Notes: generated by a model from the sequence alone, not told the origin. A stretch of 64,000 nt of DNA from Crotophaga sulcirostris (GCA_013397455.1 VYZB01000756.1:62001-126000); one strand, 5' to 3'. Shown: positions 47,101 to 61,345, counted from the stretch's first letter. Numbers and translations are program-made.

Positions 47101-50100
47101 CCAGTAAATATCTTTTTCCATCCTTGGTAAGTTCATGTGCATCTCGTCCACCGCCAGAAGTGAGACCTTAGAATTTTTTGGTATAAATCACATCACTTTC
47201 AACATAGTACAGTATACGAGATAATCTGCTTTGTATTCCCTGGGTCAACACTTCTTCTGGAAACACTTGAAAGTAAGCTGCACATGCTGGTCTGGGCACA
47301 GGGAGGAGACTCAGTATTATAAAATATACCCGTTATACCCTCCCACACTCATGAAAGCATACATTTTATTGCAACTCCAGTCTTGTATGTTGTAAAAATA
47401 TTTGCATCAGATTGAAGTCCTTTCCTCACACATGATATAGTTACATGGATGTCCCTATGTGTTACGGGAACTCTCTGTAGAGTATTAGCTGTGCCCCTTA
47501 AAATGTCCAGAGGTTGAAAAAGTTTCTGATAGGCTTTGCCCACAGTTTGAGACATTCAGAACCAAGTAATTGACCATGCAGTTCTAGGGCCTTCCAATAC
47601 AGTTTATACAAAGGTCCCTGAGGTGCTGTCGCATGAGTAGCCTGAAGTGGTGTTAAGCCAGAGAGCGTGTCTGGCAGTGTGAAGACCTTCCCCACTTCTG
47701 TGTGTTCCTGCATTGCTAGCTTTGCTCAATACGCTGGTTTCCTTGCCCTTGCTCCTTCTAACACCTAGGCTCTGCTTTGCAGTCCCAGTGGTCCCCAGCA
47801 GATGTGGGATCCAACAGCAGTTCAGCCTCATGCTTGGCTCTACCTGCAAGGGGAGTTCAGGGCCCTGCTTGGTCTCTTGATATCTTTACTGCATTTTTTA
47901 AAAAGGAAGATTCATATACAATATTGTAATCTGATGTTCAGATTAGCAATTGTGTTCTCATTTCTGGGGGAATAGATGGCTTTTGGATTTTGCAGGATTG
48001 ACCTACGTTATGTGTTTTTCCAGGCATAAAGTGAGCTTATAGTTTGAGGTCAGCTGTTTGCATGTTTAGTCGGGCATCAAGAAATGCCAAATACCTACAT
48101 TAGCTTGTAAAAATAAAATCTGGGGATCACAACCCTAGATATTCCCTCGGACAAAGAATTTGTTTTGATGACACTTCTTGCCCTTAATTTTTACTGTGAT
48201 GTAAGAAATGGGTTAAATGTAATGATAATCTATAGTAAGGTCAAGCTGCAAGAAGAAATAACAACAGCAACCTGTAAATTTCTATCGATGCACCAGTTAG
48301 TTTCAAAATCATCATCATCTTCTCCAAACGGATTAATAAGTTGTTCGGCGACCTGAAAGGAAAATGAGATAGTGGATAGAGTTTGGCATGCCATGTCAGG
48401 ACTGCTGCTGCAGAGAAAATAGGATCTAATTTTTCTGTCTCTCCCTGCCTGTCACTTAGAATCATAGCATGAACTCCTGTATGATGGTTTTGCCAACCTA
48501 GCAAAGGAACAGCTTGCTTTCCTTTCAGGTTCATACCTCGATGCCTTGTTGGTGCTGTCAATCATGATTGTCAGCACTGGCCTGCTGGGAATTGAGACAT
48601 GTCTGGGGCCATGGTAATTGTCACATAAGATAGTCATTACCTTTCCTTATGGTTATCTTGGGCTAATTTAAATGAATGGATTAGGAGCTAGAGGCTCTGT
48701 TATTGCATTATGGTTTACAATACTCCACTATCCCATTGGGTCAGCACTCCCAAGCCCTGCAGCTGGAGTCTGCTAGAGGGAATACAGCTTGTCTCTCTAG
48801 CTCAGACCCTGCTTTTGTGCTGGCAGTAATGCAGATGGCATCCCACTGCAGATTTTCAGGAAAAGCAGCTCAACAAAAGACTTTACTCAAATGGATGCTA
48901 TGCATCAAGTTAGCCAAAGTCAAGAGACAGGGTCTGAGTTTGTTCTTTAATTCTGCCTGCTGTTTTGGGTTTCTATACATGAAGTGATGAAAACTGTAGG
49001 GTAGAATCCCATCCTCTGGAGGAGACAACAAAAAATGAGCTCAGGCACCTTTGTGGGGTTGTGCCTTAGTCTGAGGACTAGGCTGGGAAAGGAAACCTCT
49101 GTGATTGCCCACAGCCTTATCCTGTCCTGCCCCCTGCAAAGGAATAAATAAATGAAAAAACAACCAGAGATTGCCCCACTATCCCCAAGATCACCAAAGT
49201 ACATTGTAGGGAAAAAACTCAGATGATGGGGGAGAAAAATAAAAAGATTGAATATGAAAATTTTTTTTAAAAAGAAAAGTTTTAGGAAATTCAGACCATT
49301 TCTCTGTTTTTCAGTTCCTTAGTACACTGAGGTTAAAAATCCTCTCATCTTCATAGTTTTCTTCTTCTGTTTGTCTTTTTAAGCCCATCACATTCTTGCT
49401 GACCCTCCCAAGCCTTCCTGGTGGTTACCAGGGCCAGGCACAGGAGCACTGGCCAGGTCCTTGGTTTAATGTGGATATGGGTGAAGCAACTGTATGATTA
49501 AACACCCCTGCTCGTGAACCTTGCTAAGGATATCTATGATCTGAACAGCTTATAATAGTAAGGCAATCATTCCTATGCTATTTATTCCTATGTGCCTCTC
49601 AGTTGTACCAGTGGGTAAGCACTGACTCTCCTAGGCCACCGCTTCCCAGATCAGCAGTAGGAGGTAACAAATGAACTGCTGAAAAGACTAACAAGATGAA
49701 AACCTTTGTAAGGCAGCACAAACGAAAAAAGAGACAGTGGACACCTCTGCTCACACTCATTGGCCTGGCCGGTGGCATTGCATTTTTCGTATAGTTATGG
49801 AAATGCTGCAGTAGGAATGAGGTGGAACACAGATTGCACTGCAGCTCTCCAGGGAAGACACTGGATTATCTTGGTGTAAACTTGGGGATCACTGCCCAAA
49901 AATCCACTGCAATACCTGTCATGTGAGTGAAAAATTGTGAGCAGGGCTGAAACAGAGGAAACAGCAGCAGTGGCCTTTATCTTGGCTGATCTGGTCCTGG
50001 CATGTGGGACATGACTTAACTCTCCACAAAGGAAGGTAGTGCTGGACAACTAAGCCCTGTATTTGGATGATCTGTCTATCCCCGCAATGAAAATGGAGAT

Positions 50101-53100
50101 TTACAAGTGCCACATGTGATGGGAAACTTTGCCCCTGTATTGTAGGTATAAAAAACCAGGCCCAAGGCCAAGGAATGAGCTCAGTTTAGCCATCATTTCT
50201 GAGGAATTGCCAAGTTACTGGAAGTCAATAGCTTGAGGTTCTTTCTGCAGCCTGGCAGCCAAAGCCCAACACACTCAGCAGGAAACCGGCTGTAACCTTC
50301 AAGACAGAAATATCCTGACTCGAGGGCACTGCCGGTTTGGACAGACCTCCAGTCTGAGGGAGCACTGCTGATTAAATTAGCTTTTTAAAATGGCTTCTCT
50401 TTCCTTTCAATTCCTATGCAGAAGATTTTTCAGTTACAGTGACATCTCATACCTGCCATAGCCAGCAGTTGGCTGGAAGCCCTGAGCCTAACTGGAAGAG
50501 ATGATAATAGCCTGGGGTGCCAATGGAAGGGAAACCATTTCCCCCACAGGAGCACCAGCAGGGCAGTCAAGAAGAACACCTTACAGTTTTGCAACCCACT
50601 AGGAAGCCCCTGTAAGACATTATCTAGAGATAAAGCCTCATATTTCTGCAGGAGCAACATGCTCCTGCCACTGCACCAGTCTACCTTTCTTTCTCTCCCA
50701 CTCCCCTCTAGGCTGGTTCCTCTGTGACAAATGCCTTTTGCCCCCCAGTTTCATAGGACACAGGACTAGAGCATCTTACCCTGCAGGCACTTTACTTTCC
50801 CCACTGATCTGCCAGCTGAGCATGCTGCCTTCTCTACTCTGCCCTTTGGAGCTGGCTGCGGGAAGGGGACTGTAAAACTGGCCAATTTTGTGAAATTTTT
50901 ATTCTAACACAAACGTTATCTCTGAGTTTCCAGCCATGAATAATAATCCCCAAAGGAAATCTTAATGCACATAGACCCTAATGTACAAATTTGCTTTTTA
51001 TTTGAAACTTTTTTCCAGTTAGTCTACCTTGATACTCAGTGTGGAGAACTGCCATGAGGTATGTGGCTGAACTACTCGACTATCAGATCGATGGCGATGT
51101 TAACTGAGCTGGCGTCGGTGGGCTGATGGATAGCATCCTATTCCTTCTATAACTCCTCTTTTTAATGAACGTTTTCGTGTGGTGAGGTTGTAGCCAATAT
51201 TGGCTGTCACTGTTTGATAGTCCTCTGGAACTGGAGATCTGTAATTGCCTGCATCTGATTAAGGTAACAGCAGATACTAAAGACTGGGTTTTAGCATAAG
51301 AAGAAAGTATGATTCAGTCCCTTTCAGCCCATGCCAGATCTGAAGTAGTAGTTCCCCAATGCACAGCTGAGTGGGAGAGAGATTTGTTTTTTTCTCACCT
51401 ATCATTTTATATTCCAAGTCCTGGAATCTGATTTTGCTGGAGTAATACTCCCTTGGGGAGTTGTAGCTGCACTGATCCTACTAAAATGGGCTCTTTCAGG
51501 TTCCTGACTGTTCTTTACTGCAACATCTGCCAGGTGGAATTAAAAAATGTATGGCATGATGTTGCTTTATGACCACAGGAAATTTTGGGCTGAATTCGCC
51601 TTTGGTGTAGCTCCATTAATCTTTGATGATTTTACAGTGTGCCACAAAACCGGCACCTTGACTTCAGCTCTGACATCTTCACCCCCTCCCAGGGAGGGCT
51701 CCCCCACAACCTTCCCAGAAAGCTTGTTTACCTTGAGCCATCCTGCGTAGAAGAAGAACTGTAACAGTGTGAAGATCGGAATGTAAAGATCTAAATCGTG
51801 TCCCTGATACCCTTGGTCAGTATCCAAAAATTGACGCCCTATCAAGCAGGCAAAGAAAAAAGTATAGACTGCAAGAGTAACAACCTGCAAAGAACAGAAC
51901 TTCACTGAATCAATGCAATAACACAATCTTATGCACAAAGCAACACATACCCAAAGGCCTCTGACTGCCTTTTGCCATATGATTTACAAGTCTGTAGGGA
52001 GGTATTACAAATAGAGAGGCCACAGGAACAATTATGGCCAAGAAGACGACCCAGGAAACATGAAACCACTTCAGCCATTCCCTCCCCTCTCCCAGATTAT
52101 GCAGGTCTTAAAAACACCTCTGCATTAAATATGACTTAAATAATTAGCCAGGCCTCCATGATCCCATGGGAGTCAATGCGTACTCAACAGCTCAGAGGCT
52201 GTGGTTGTGTTTATGGACATCTTGCACCAAACTCTCCTTTTATGCAAATGGTGTTTCAAATTTTGTAAAAGATAATATCTCAGTACCTGGGTATAGACCA
52301 GTGGAATTCCAACCCAGTCATAACCAAACAAAAGACTACACCAAGACCGGTACTTATTCATCTCCTAAAAAGACAAAATAAAAAGAGAAAACAAACATCA
52401 AGAAAATAAAACTGCATGGGGTTCATTTCCAAATGATGAACATTTTGTTACAATTCATTTTTGTACATGTTGAAGGACAGGGAGATAAGAAAGTGTAGTA
52501 TATATAAATTGATACCATATTTATACCCAGCACCCCATTGTCACATTTGAGTATTTATTTAGTTTATGGAGTTGGAACACTTAGCATACTATATATTTCT
52601 TCAAAAATTATATTTTATTTCTATCTTATGCACAGTCTAGTGATACACGAAATAGATTATATTATGTCACACAAAGGATGTTTGACCACTTAATGAAATA
52701 TTCAGGGAGATTGTCTTCCATGAAACTGGTATTAAAATCTTCAATATGTCACATTAATCTCATTTTTTTTCTGCAGCAATGAAACAAGTATGAATTTACA
52801 TGTGAAGTTACAATAACTTTTTACTCATCAATTTGTTGCTTCAGTTAATACCTTCTTAGTCATATAAATATAATCCCAGCACAATGTGCTGTGTGTGTTT
52901 GAGTGTACATTCGTACACAGAGGAAAGTGATATAAATCTTGAGTAACACAGTTTAGATGATACTGGAGAGTTGTGCATACAAATCAAATTATATAAGTGA
53001 AAATCTACCACACAGCAACTTCAGATTAGTTTTCTGTAGATTTACTTTTGCTACTCACGTTCATCAGTGTCTGCAAATCTACACTGTCTCGAATTCTTCC

Positions 53101-56100
53101 CTCTTTTCGTGCCTTTGATGCCAAATTTCCAAACCAGACAAATGGAACCCAGTATTTAAGGTGAGGAGACTTAAGGTCATCAAAAATTTTTCTTTCATAT
53201 CTTGTCATAAAACCTGTTTCCAACAACAACAACAAAAAGACTTCACTTAATTCTGTGCACTCAGTGAAACTGATGCTATAAGTTTTTAATATGTTTGAAT
53301 CTGTGGATGTGACATTTGCATAGAACTATGCAAAACACTAGTTGTAATTCTAAGTAGGAGTCACCTCCTTTTGTTTAGTCATTTTCTTCCCAGGATAGAT
53401 CTTTCTTGAAACAACTTCTTTTTGCAGTAACGACATACACAAATCCCTCTTGATGAATTATGTGGAATGATTTGCTATTACTGTGTTCTCATATTTGACT
53501 GCTGACAGATTGTAGGAACACATAATACTAAGCATTGTACAGATTACTGTCTAGTTTCATATTCTGCTTTCAGGAAAATAAGAAACTGGATATGTCAGTC
53601 AAGAAACTATCATTTTTCAGCAATGATGGTTTCTAGCAGCATCTCAACATATGTCGTAAGGGCAGTTACAGGACCTTCCAATTCTGATAATTTTTTGGTA
53701 AATTTGCAAAGTAGTGAGCAAGCAACGGAGGATACAAATGCATGCGTGAAACAGCTTAAAACAGAGCGTGCCTTCTGCCAGTGATATACTTCTCTGCCAG
53801 ATTGTGTTACATGTTTTCTTTGGGGTTATGAAGGCATACAAAGTGATGCACAGAAATCCTGCTGCTTGCAGTACACCGGGCCAGGTGACATGCTGTGGGG
53901 CTGCAAGCTGAAGCTGCTCTCTGCCTGGCAATTTGCCTTGCCGGGGTGCTGATAAGGTATTACATTTCCTGCAGAGTTCCCCTACCCTTTTGAAGCCCTG
54001 CTTTCCCCTGCTGCAAGCCAAGTCCAAGGTCAGCTAGCAGGAGAGCCATGGCTGTGTGGGGCAAAACCTGCACTGGAGCAACTCGCTGCCTGGGACTGGC
54101 ATGGGAGCAGCTGGGTTTTGGAGCAGCACCTCCACCCCTCTGGGCTTTGTGGGTAAGAAAGCTCAGACCTGCTGCCCTCCTTCTACCCAGCCTTTGAGAA
54201 AAACAGCCTGGAAAAATTCATGAGGGGGAACTTCACATTTTCCTTTGTCTGAATTCTGTATTTTCTGGGATTGGAGTAATCTTCAGGTTTGGGGGAATCT
54301 TAGTTTTTGCTCAGGTGTGTGTCACTGACCAGGGTGGGTATAAGGCTTCTTTTGTTGTGTTGACAGTAGCTCCAAACCATGACAAAGTTAGTAATATGGA
54401 AGCTCCAAAATAAGTGGCTCAGCCAATTAATTAAAAGTTTGAGTGCTGAAAATTCAAAAAGGAGAATAAACAGGAATTTTTTTTAGTCTCCAACTAGTAA
54501 CTAAGAATTGACCCATTGTTACTAACATTGCTAATGATATTTGAAGCATCAAAAAAAAATATACACAAACTCAGTTGTGTTTTGTGTAAAAAATGTGAAA
54601 AATATAATAGGAGCGACTTTCTTAAATGCTCTGAAAATGCTGCTGTCTTACAGTTGCAACAAGTTAACACAGGAGGTATGAAATAACTGCAACTGCCAAG
54701 AAGGAATACAAGGACAGGACAGAAAATCCTGTGGAAAGGGAGAGGTTCTGCAGCAAGACACAGTGCTCCTGCAGTGTCCTGGAATTTGAGACCAGAATAA
54801 GAGGTAGCTTTTAAAAGATCCCTGGGCAGTTCTCAGCCAGATCTTATAATCAACTACACAGAAATAATCAGGTAACCAGACAAATTGACCAGGTAGTTAT
54901 GACTCCTGACTCCCTAGAAGTCAGTCAGTCTTTCAGGTTGCGTTTGATTTTTGGCTAGTCAGCCTGTTCATTGTAGGACAGGAAAAGATTTTTCTGTCAG
55001 GTTGAAACCGACAGAGATAATATCAGAAAACTGACAGTCTGGAGTAAACACTGGATGCAAGTCACTTGAGAGGCTCTGGGTAATCATTATCTGGAAGGAC
55101 ACAACCTGAGGGAGTCAAGAAGAACAGCAAGGTTCTAAGGATCAGTTCAGCTCTCAACTTCAGCTGGGTACCTTTTTGTTCAGAAAAGCTCAACAAAGCC
55201 TTATTCTTTTAAGAATAACTTTCAAATTGTCAGTATTTTTAAAGTTAAGGTGCTTGCGTCGATATTGATTAAATATTCTCTTTGATGGATATTAATTATG
55301 CCTAGTATTCTTATCACAGGAAATACTAAACCATTCTGGATTGCTCTGACTGCTGCTGAAGGATACAGCAATACAAACAACGCAGAACAGAACCACTAGC
55401 TATTATTACGGTGGTAAAGATACACTTCATATTCCATCAAATACAAGGGAGAACATTAAACCTCTGTTATTAAAATTAAATGGTTTCTAAACATGGTCAA
55501 GATATTTTTATTCAAAAGTCTTCAAAGAATTAACTGAGGAACGCTCCAAAGAAGATGGTTGGTTTTGACAAGCTCTATAATACTGGAGTATCTCCAGAAA
55601 ACCAGAAATATTTGGCAAATACAGTGTCAAGATCTTAAAAAGGATGTTCTAAGGAATGACAGGGCACTGAATTCTTGCAAAAGCATTAAAAGCTTTACAG
55701 GGGATGCAATCAATAAAGAATCAAAGGACGCTAATGTGAACAGTGTCAGCCAAAGTAGTCTTATGGGAAAATTATTGATGGGAACACAAGCCTGGCTAGA
55801 AAAAGTCACTCATGATCTCCCTTAAGTGATTCAAGTAGCATCCAGTTCTCCTGCCAAAACTTAGTTTGAGACAAGGCTTGTTTCAGAGCACCCATGCCAA
55901 ATACTGTGAAAGCTAGTTATTAGAGAAGAAGGAATGGAAAAGAGGTCATCTCCCATATCTACAGAGTGCACTAACAGTGGTCAAGTAGTTAAAAGTTTCA
56001 CTTTCTACTTCTGTGTTATGTGGGAAAGAATTATTTTAGATACATCAGTCCAGTAGGGGGTTTGGGACCGCAAACTTCAGCTGGATGTAGATATTCATGC

Positions 56101-59100
56101 AGTTGGACTCACACCTCGTGTTTCTCTTCAGCATTTCCTCTCAGCTGTTTGGGCTGCTCTCTGCCCTGCTGCTGACATATTACTCATGTTTTTTAAGACT
56201 CATGTTCTTAAGCATCCAGCTTCCTTCTTGTACTTTGTAGCTGATAGGATTGGTACACTCAGGACTGCTTTTAGGCTTTGATGCTTATGGCATACATGCC
56301 ACAGCACTCAGCATCATAATGTCATGAATCTGCATGTACCTACTGCCTATAGCTCCATAGAGCGTCCTAAAAAAACGAAAAAGAGTTCAGCAAAGACTTA
56401 GGAGGAATATCCAGCACTGAAGAACCTATCTTGTAAGGAGACACTACAGGTGGTGAAGCTCCTAAGTTTATTCAAGCCTTTATGCACTCTAGTAACTACT
56501 GAGAGAAAAATGGTGTTTACATCTAATTAGAAAAAGAACAACCTAAACCAATTACAAGACCCAGTGACGAGAAGATTACTCTATACAAGTTCAAACAGAG
56601 AATAAAATTTCACTTTTCCTCAGTGAGTTCACCGTTGTGAATGTGAGTTCACCTCGGATGCAGTGTATACCTCCAGTATACCCAGTTGAATTTTAAACCA
56701 GGGCTGGTTGAATTCCTAGAAGATATAATAGCTCAGTCAGAAACTGCAAAATGATAAAGGATGTTGTGAGCAAGCTTTTATGCCTTGTGTTATGGATGAG
56801 TCAAACTAGATTATCATGATACTGTTCTCAGATTTAAAATCTGTGAAGTTAAGCAGTTCATTTGCTGAAAAGAGAAATGTGTAGCAATAGTTACGCTTTG
56901 GCAGTTCTCAGTTTGATAACGAAATGCAAAATCGGCACAAGTTGTTTCAATGATGACTGTGCTGTAAGTATCAGATTCTGCCGTTCACATTCATATTAAA
57001 TGCTGCACTCCCTTGCAGTATGATATATAATGCCGTAGGGAGATAGGGATGGGATAATTGCAGAGTACTGTCTTAATCACTGGATGTTAGTAGGAGCAAA
57101 ACATACCTTTAAGTAGTCAGTACTGCACCAACAAAAATTCTGTGGCACAATGTGCATTAAAACTTACAGAATAAATACTGATATCCATGGAGCTGACTAC
57201 ACTATCAATACTTAGTTATATAGTTTATAGTAGAGCATTTTCTACTGTTTTTTTAAAAAACAAAAAACCAACTTGTTTTCCAGTCTACAATTTTTGTACA
57301 GTGCTGTGACATTTTGTCTCTTTTGGAACAGATTGTCTGTAGCAATAGGGAGGCAGAGCTGGATTAGCCTGCTGGAAATGTTGTAATTTTCCAGTGCGTA
57401 CTAGAAGCAGATTTCTGGGGAGAGTGACAGAAGCTTCCATGACCTCTCACAGGTTCAGGTAAACAGTTTTGTTGAACAGCACAAGAAAGTAACTTAAAAA
57501 TCCATCTGAGTATAGCATAAATGATTTTTTTCAGTAAGATAAGTGCATTCTCCCTGGATTTTTTTTAATACACAAAGCTTCTCACACATATTTGAAATGT
57601 ATGCATGCATATATGCACTGCATATTTTAACATGCTGTAACTGCACTTACTAATTTCTGTCAAAGGAGTAATTTTAAGAAATGCAAGACATTCAGTAAAA
57701 AATGTATGACTTCTCCTATGCCCACGTCTCTACACTGATGTCCTACCCATGACACTGACAATGCCAGTCAGAAGGCATGGCATCACACCTTGCCTTTAAA
57801 CACTCAGCAGTCAGTCCTTCATTGACAAGCAGTCTTACATGCTTGGATTCTCTTCCCCATCATCACACTCAAAGTGTTATCAAAACAAACAGAAAATAAA
57901 GACATGCTTAGAACTTATTATATTTTTCCCTGATAAAACTAAGCTTAAGGTGAGGTTGTAAATGGGAAGAAAAAACTCTTGGAGTTGGGGATTTTTTAGT
58001 ACAACACTTTAAAAGAGCAATGTATTTAAAATGCTATCTACTTAAAAAAAATTGAGATAAGCCTTTAATTGCGAAGTGCCAGCACAGATCAGTCTCTGAC
58101 ACTTGAGACAAAGCTATATCCTAGACATTGAGGCAATGCCATATATCAAGTCACCATTCCCACTGCATCACACTACAGCACAACTATGCTACTTTTTCAT
58201 GTTTTTTGATAATGTTGTGCCTGTGTTTGGAGCCGGCCTGTTGCCTCCATGATGTCTGAGAGCAGATCGACATAAGAGCCTCAAACTCATTTGATTTCTA
58301 AAGTGTAACTAGATGAAGACTTAAAAAGCATTAAAGATGCATACTTAAGGGCATGGCATTTAAGCCACTAACAAAATTGTGATAGCTTTGACCCAGGTTA
58401 GTATGAGGCACACACGGGGCCAAAGAGGAAACTAAAAATGAGTCTGGCTCCTTCCCTCCCTGTGCCCCAACCTCTGAGAGAAAGGAAAGATATTTCTGGG
58501 AGATGGACTCGGCAGTACCTGCTCCTACCACATGGTCCATGGTGGGAAACCTTTTGTACACGGCTGTGCTCACAGAGCGAAAGATCAGCAGAGATGTTAA
58601 ATTCACGTAACGCATAAGAGTCCTCCTTAACAAGCGCCCATATTCATCTGTGCCCTGGACACAGCTAGAAATGAGGAACATCAGTCGATCTGGCCACGGC
58701 AAGTTCACAAACTGGTTCCACCAGCGATTCACCACCAAAGTGACGTAGAAACCTGGGGGTTTGAAGGGAAAATAAAAGTCCACTGACTATCAGGATTTCT
58801 ATTCAGGTTAATTTGATTTAGTTTGCAGTGTTATTCATATCACTAAGCTGCTACATTTCTCAGAATAAATGCAGTAAGAAACATCAAAACCTAGGATGCA
58901 ATCAATGCTAACTATTTAACAGACATTGCAACTTAACAGCCTGTTCCAGAGGAGTATCTCATACTCATGAACTTCCATTTCACCTCCTCTGTAATAAATA
59001 TTGAGTGGATTTAGTGCTTTGAAAGATCAGGCACAATGTATCAGTGTTAGTGGGCACTATATATATATTTTTTTATGTAAACTTTACTCTTTTGTTGGTG

Positions 59101-61151
59101 TATTAAGAACATGAGCATAAATGTTGATGTGACAAATACAATTCAAATTTAGGGAGACCTGTTGGAAACTGATGATGATTTTGTCATGAGCCCCTAACCT
59201 CTTATCTGCCACTCAGCTCTGAATTGCTTCCGTGCATTGACATTCACAAAACACCTGAACAGAGACAGTGTTTTAGGAAAATTTCACATGTGAGTGGTAC
59301 TTACCAAGCACAAAAGTTACCGGGATTTGCTCAGCATATTTGTCACAGTAAATTGATAATTTTTCAAAGAACCGTTTTTGGCTACCTGTAAGAAAAAATC
59401 TGCAGCAAAAATAAAATGTATCTGTCCTTTCATGATATGCTGGAACTAGCTACAAAGTGCAAATATGTATAAATAGTCACATATGTGCAACCAGGAGCAA
59501 CCTTGGCTGATGTCTTCAAGAGTATTCTTAAAGGTAAAGTGTTGGCATGTAATAAAGAAGTTGGAGAAGAATACAGTTTTCACAACTAATTTGACTGGTG
59601 CTACTAATTGGCATCAATACACCTGGAGAATTCTCTTGCTATCTCATACAGACCAATGATGATAGTAAGTTGTATGCCTGTAAGTAGAGCTTGCTCTCAT
59701 TTTTTACAAAGCTACTTAGTAAAAATGCTAAAGTCAGCTTGACACTTGACTTGCAAAAGGTTACTAATCTCTAATTGCTCAAATGTAGCAGTTTTCACTC
59801 TTAGCCCTACTGTATTTATTTTGCTGTGAGGAAAATATTCACCAGATGATAGAAAGTGAGTGTAGCTGGGCAGCTTCTGCCCATGGAGAAAGACAGCTCA
59901 TGAAATACAACAAACTTAAATATAAACAATTATTTTATTTGAATAGGTATTACAGTTATTCTCTGATTTCATATAAAAGGATGGCAGGACAAATATTTGA
60001 TGGGTTTTGCTTGCAATAAAATCTGAATTGTGTGTATAGAAGGCTTTCCATGGTGCATTTACCAGGGTCTTTAATCACTTAGCATTTCAGTAAAACTGGA
60101 TTAAATATGTCACTCTGGTGTTTCTTTACATATTAATGCTGTAATCTTCTTTCTGAGCTTACAGGTATAGATTACTGAACATTTTTGAAAATTAGTGATT
60201 AATCACAGACAAACTGAAGCTAATTTTCTCCTTGCTTCACATAAAAAGCAAACACCGACGTCTAATTACAGATCAAGATAAGAGCTGAATCATGATTTTG
60301 ATACATCTGTGTAGTGTACTCCATCAATTAAAAGCTTCACTGTACTAATTGATGCATACAGGTGTTTAATTCACACCTTGGTGGAAGAAGCAACTCTCCT
60401 TCTAACATGACCCTACCAGGTGCTGGGTGACACACAAGTAATAACGATGTCTGGTTTCCATGCAGTTTCGCTTGGCCCTCTGTGAGCTTAAAAAGAGTTT
60501 GCCATGTCATACTAGCTTTAGGCAAAACTCTGGTTTTCCTGACTGTATAACCTGGTTTTCAAAATATTACCTTTCAATGTTGTTGGAGAAATTACTACTG
60601 AGCAACTAAAGATACAGTTTTGCAAGTAGAATGAAAGGTCTATACCTATCATTTTAAGCAGAGAGGTACACTCACTGTTGCCAGTTCAAAGGCAGAACGA
60701 TTAAAGTTATATAATATAGGCTAACCGTGAGTGGTTATGTAGCCTAATATCAGTAGGATGGTTGCTCAACACTCGGCTGAAAGCAGAATCAGCTAAATAT
60801 GATAGACAGTATTTTATTTACAACCTACATGCTTTCTCTGGAACTTGAAACTTGGAAAGGAAAGGACATTTTAAAAGGACCAAGGAAAAGGCAATAATTA
60901 TGTAGTAACCTCCCCCCAACCATCATTCATCAACTTAACACTATGAAGTGTGAAACTTTAGTATAACATTTAATGAGATGTGAATTGAAAAGAGTGTACC
61001 TGTACAATACACTTATCGCTGTGTAAAGAGTGGCAAAAAGAATAAATTCTCTGTACAGCAATTTGTAGATGCTGCCTTTCCACTTTAGGAGTAATCTGTG
61101 AAATCCAAAGAAAGTGGCATTTGCTACTTTGCTGGAATAAGTGACTGTCAT
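44109..61151 (-). CDS. BEST3: Bestrophin-3
   Basis: Calcium-activated chloride channel subunit; bestrophins form pentamers in the plasma membrane. Nine coding exons on the minus strand join to 2010 nt (669 aa; human 668): 61151-61000, 59399-59305, 58752-58519, 53213-53059, 52364-52287, 51884-51732, 48352-48272, 47166-47015, 45018-44109. The bestrophin domain fills residues 1 to about 365. Neck residues I76, F80 and F84 are present, V205 stands at the aperture position, and the Ca2+-clasp acidic cluster EDDDD is at 300-304. The autoinhibitory motif IPSFLGSTI sits at 356-364. The last exon (about 303 codons) is a hydrophilic, low-conservation tail rich in Ser/Thr/Glu, starting with a basic RRVKRFLS segment. 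All junctions are GT-AG; the exon 2 donor (GTACAC) is weak. The gene appears intact. Confidence 0.98.
47167..48271. other. BEST3 intron 8, no further gene seen
   Basis: Intron DNA between exons 8 and 9. Overlapping minus-strand frames at 47349-47849 are short and unrecognised, and are not annotated as coding. Confidence 0.6.
51028..51238 (-). pseudogene. Exon-like relic in BEST3 intron 7 with one in-frame stop
   Basis: On the minus strand a candidate acceptor (ATTACAG, ending at 51239) and a candidate donor (AAG|GTAGAC, exon end 51028) bracket 211 nt. One frame reads as protein-like sequence for about 45 codons (it includes [17 protein letters not shown] and [10 protein letters not shown]), then a single TAA at 51102-51100. 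The same frame then stays open for about 24 codons to the donor. The basic, Ser/Arg-rich composition and the one-base difference of TAA from CAA suggest an old or mutated exon. It does not resemble bestrophin and I do not recognise the family. It may be chance. Confidence 0.3.
53214..58518. other. BEST3 intron 4 (5.3 kb), no further gene seen
   Basis: The largest BEST3 intron. It is AT-rich and free of recognisable CR1 or ERV sequence. Open frames at 53644-54027 (minus) and 55559-55825 (plus) have no supporting domain or splice signals. Confidence 0.55.
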
Positions 61152-61169
61152 CGTCTTGGCAGGCTGTGC
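61152..61169 (-). other. BEST3: BEST3 5' UTR part of the first coding exon
   Basis: On the minus strand a pyrimidine-rich acceptor (CTGTTTCTAG, ending at 61170) lies 18 bases upstream of the ATG. Exon 2 therefore starts at 61169, and a non-coding first exon must lie further to the right, in the last 2.8 kb or beyond the window. Confidence 0.7.
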
Positions 61170-61253
61170 CTAGAAACAGTGGAAGAGAAGCAGGAAACCA
61201 ACAACATTTTAGATTGTGTATCCTAACCTGAATGCACCCTTGCATAGGCAGAG

Positions 61254-61345
61254 GCATACACATACATACACACATATACACATATAATAGTGTATACATA
61301 TACATAAATACATGTTCTGTATTTTTTTTATATATAGAGAGAGAG
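61254..61345. repeat. CA/TA/GA-type microsatellite cluster
   Basis: A compound low-complexity tract of ACATAC, ACACATAT, TATA and AGAGAG units just upstream of the BEST3 first coding exon. Confidence 0.8.

Noticed and set aside
53644..54027. 127-codon minus-strand frame in BEST3 intron 4
   Set aside because: No domain, no splice signals in phase with neighbouring exons, and not bestrophin-like.
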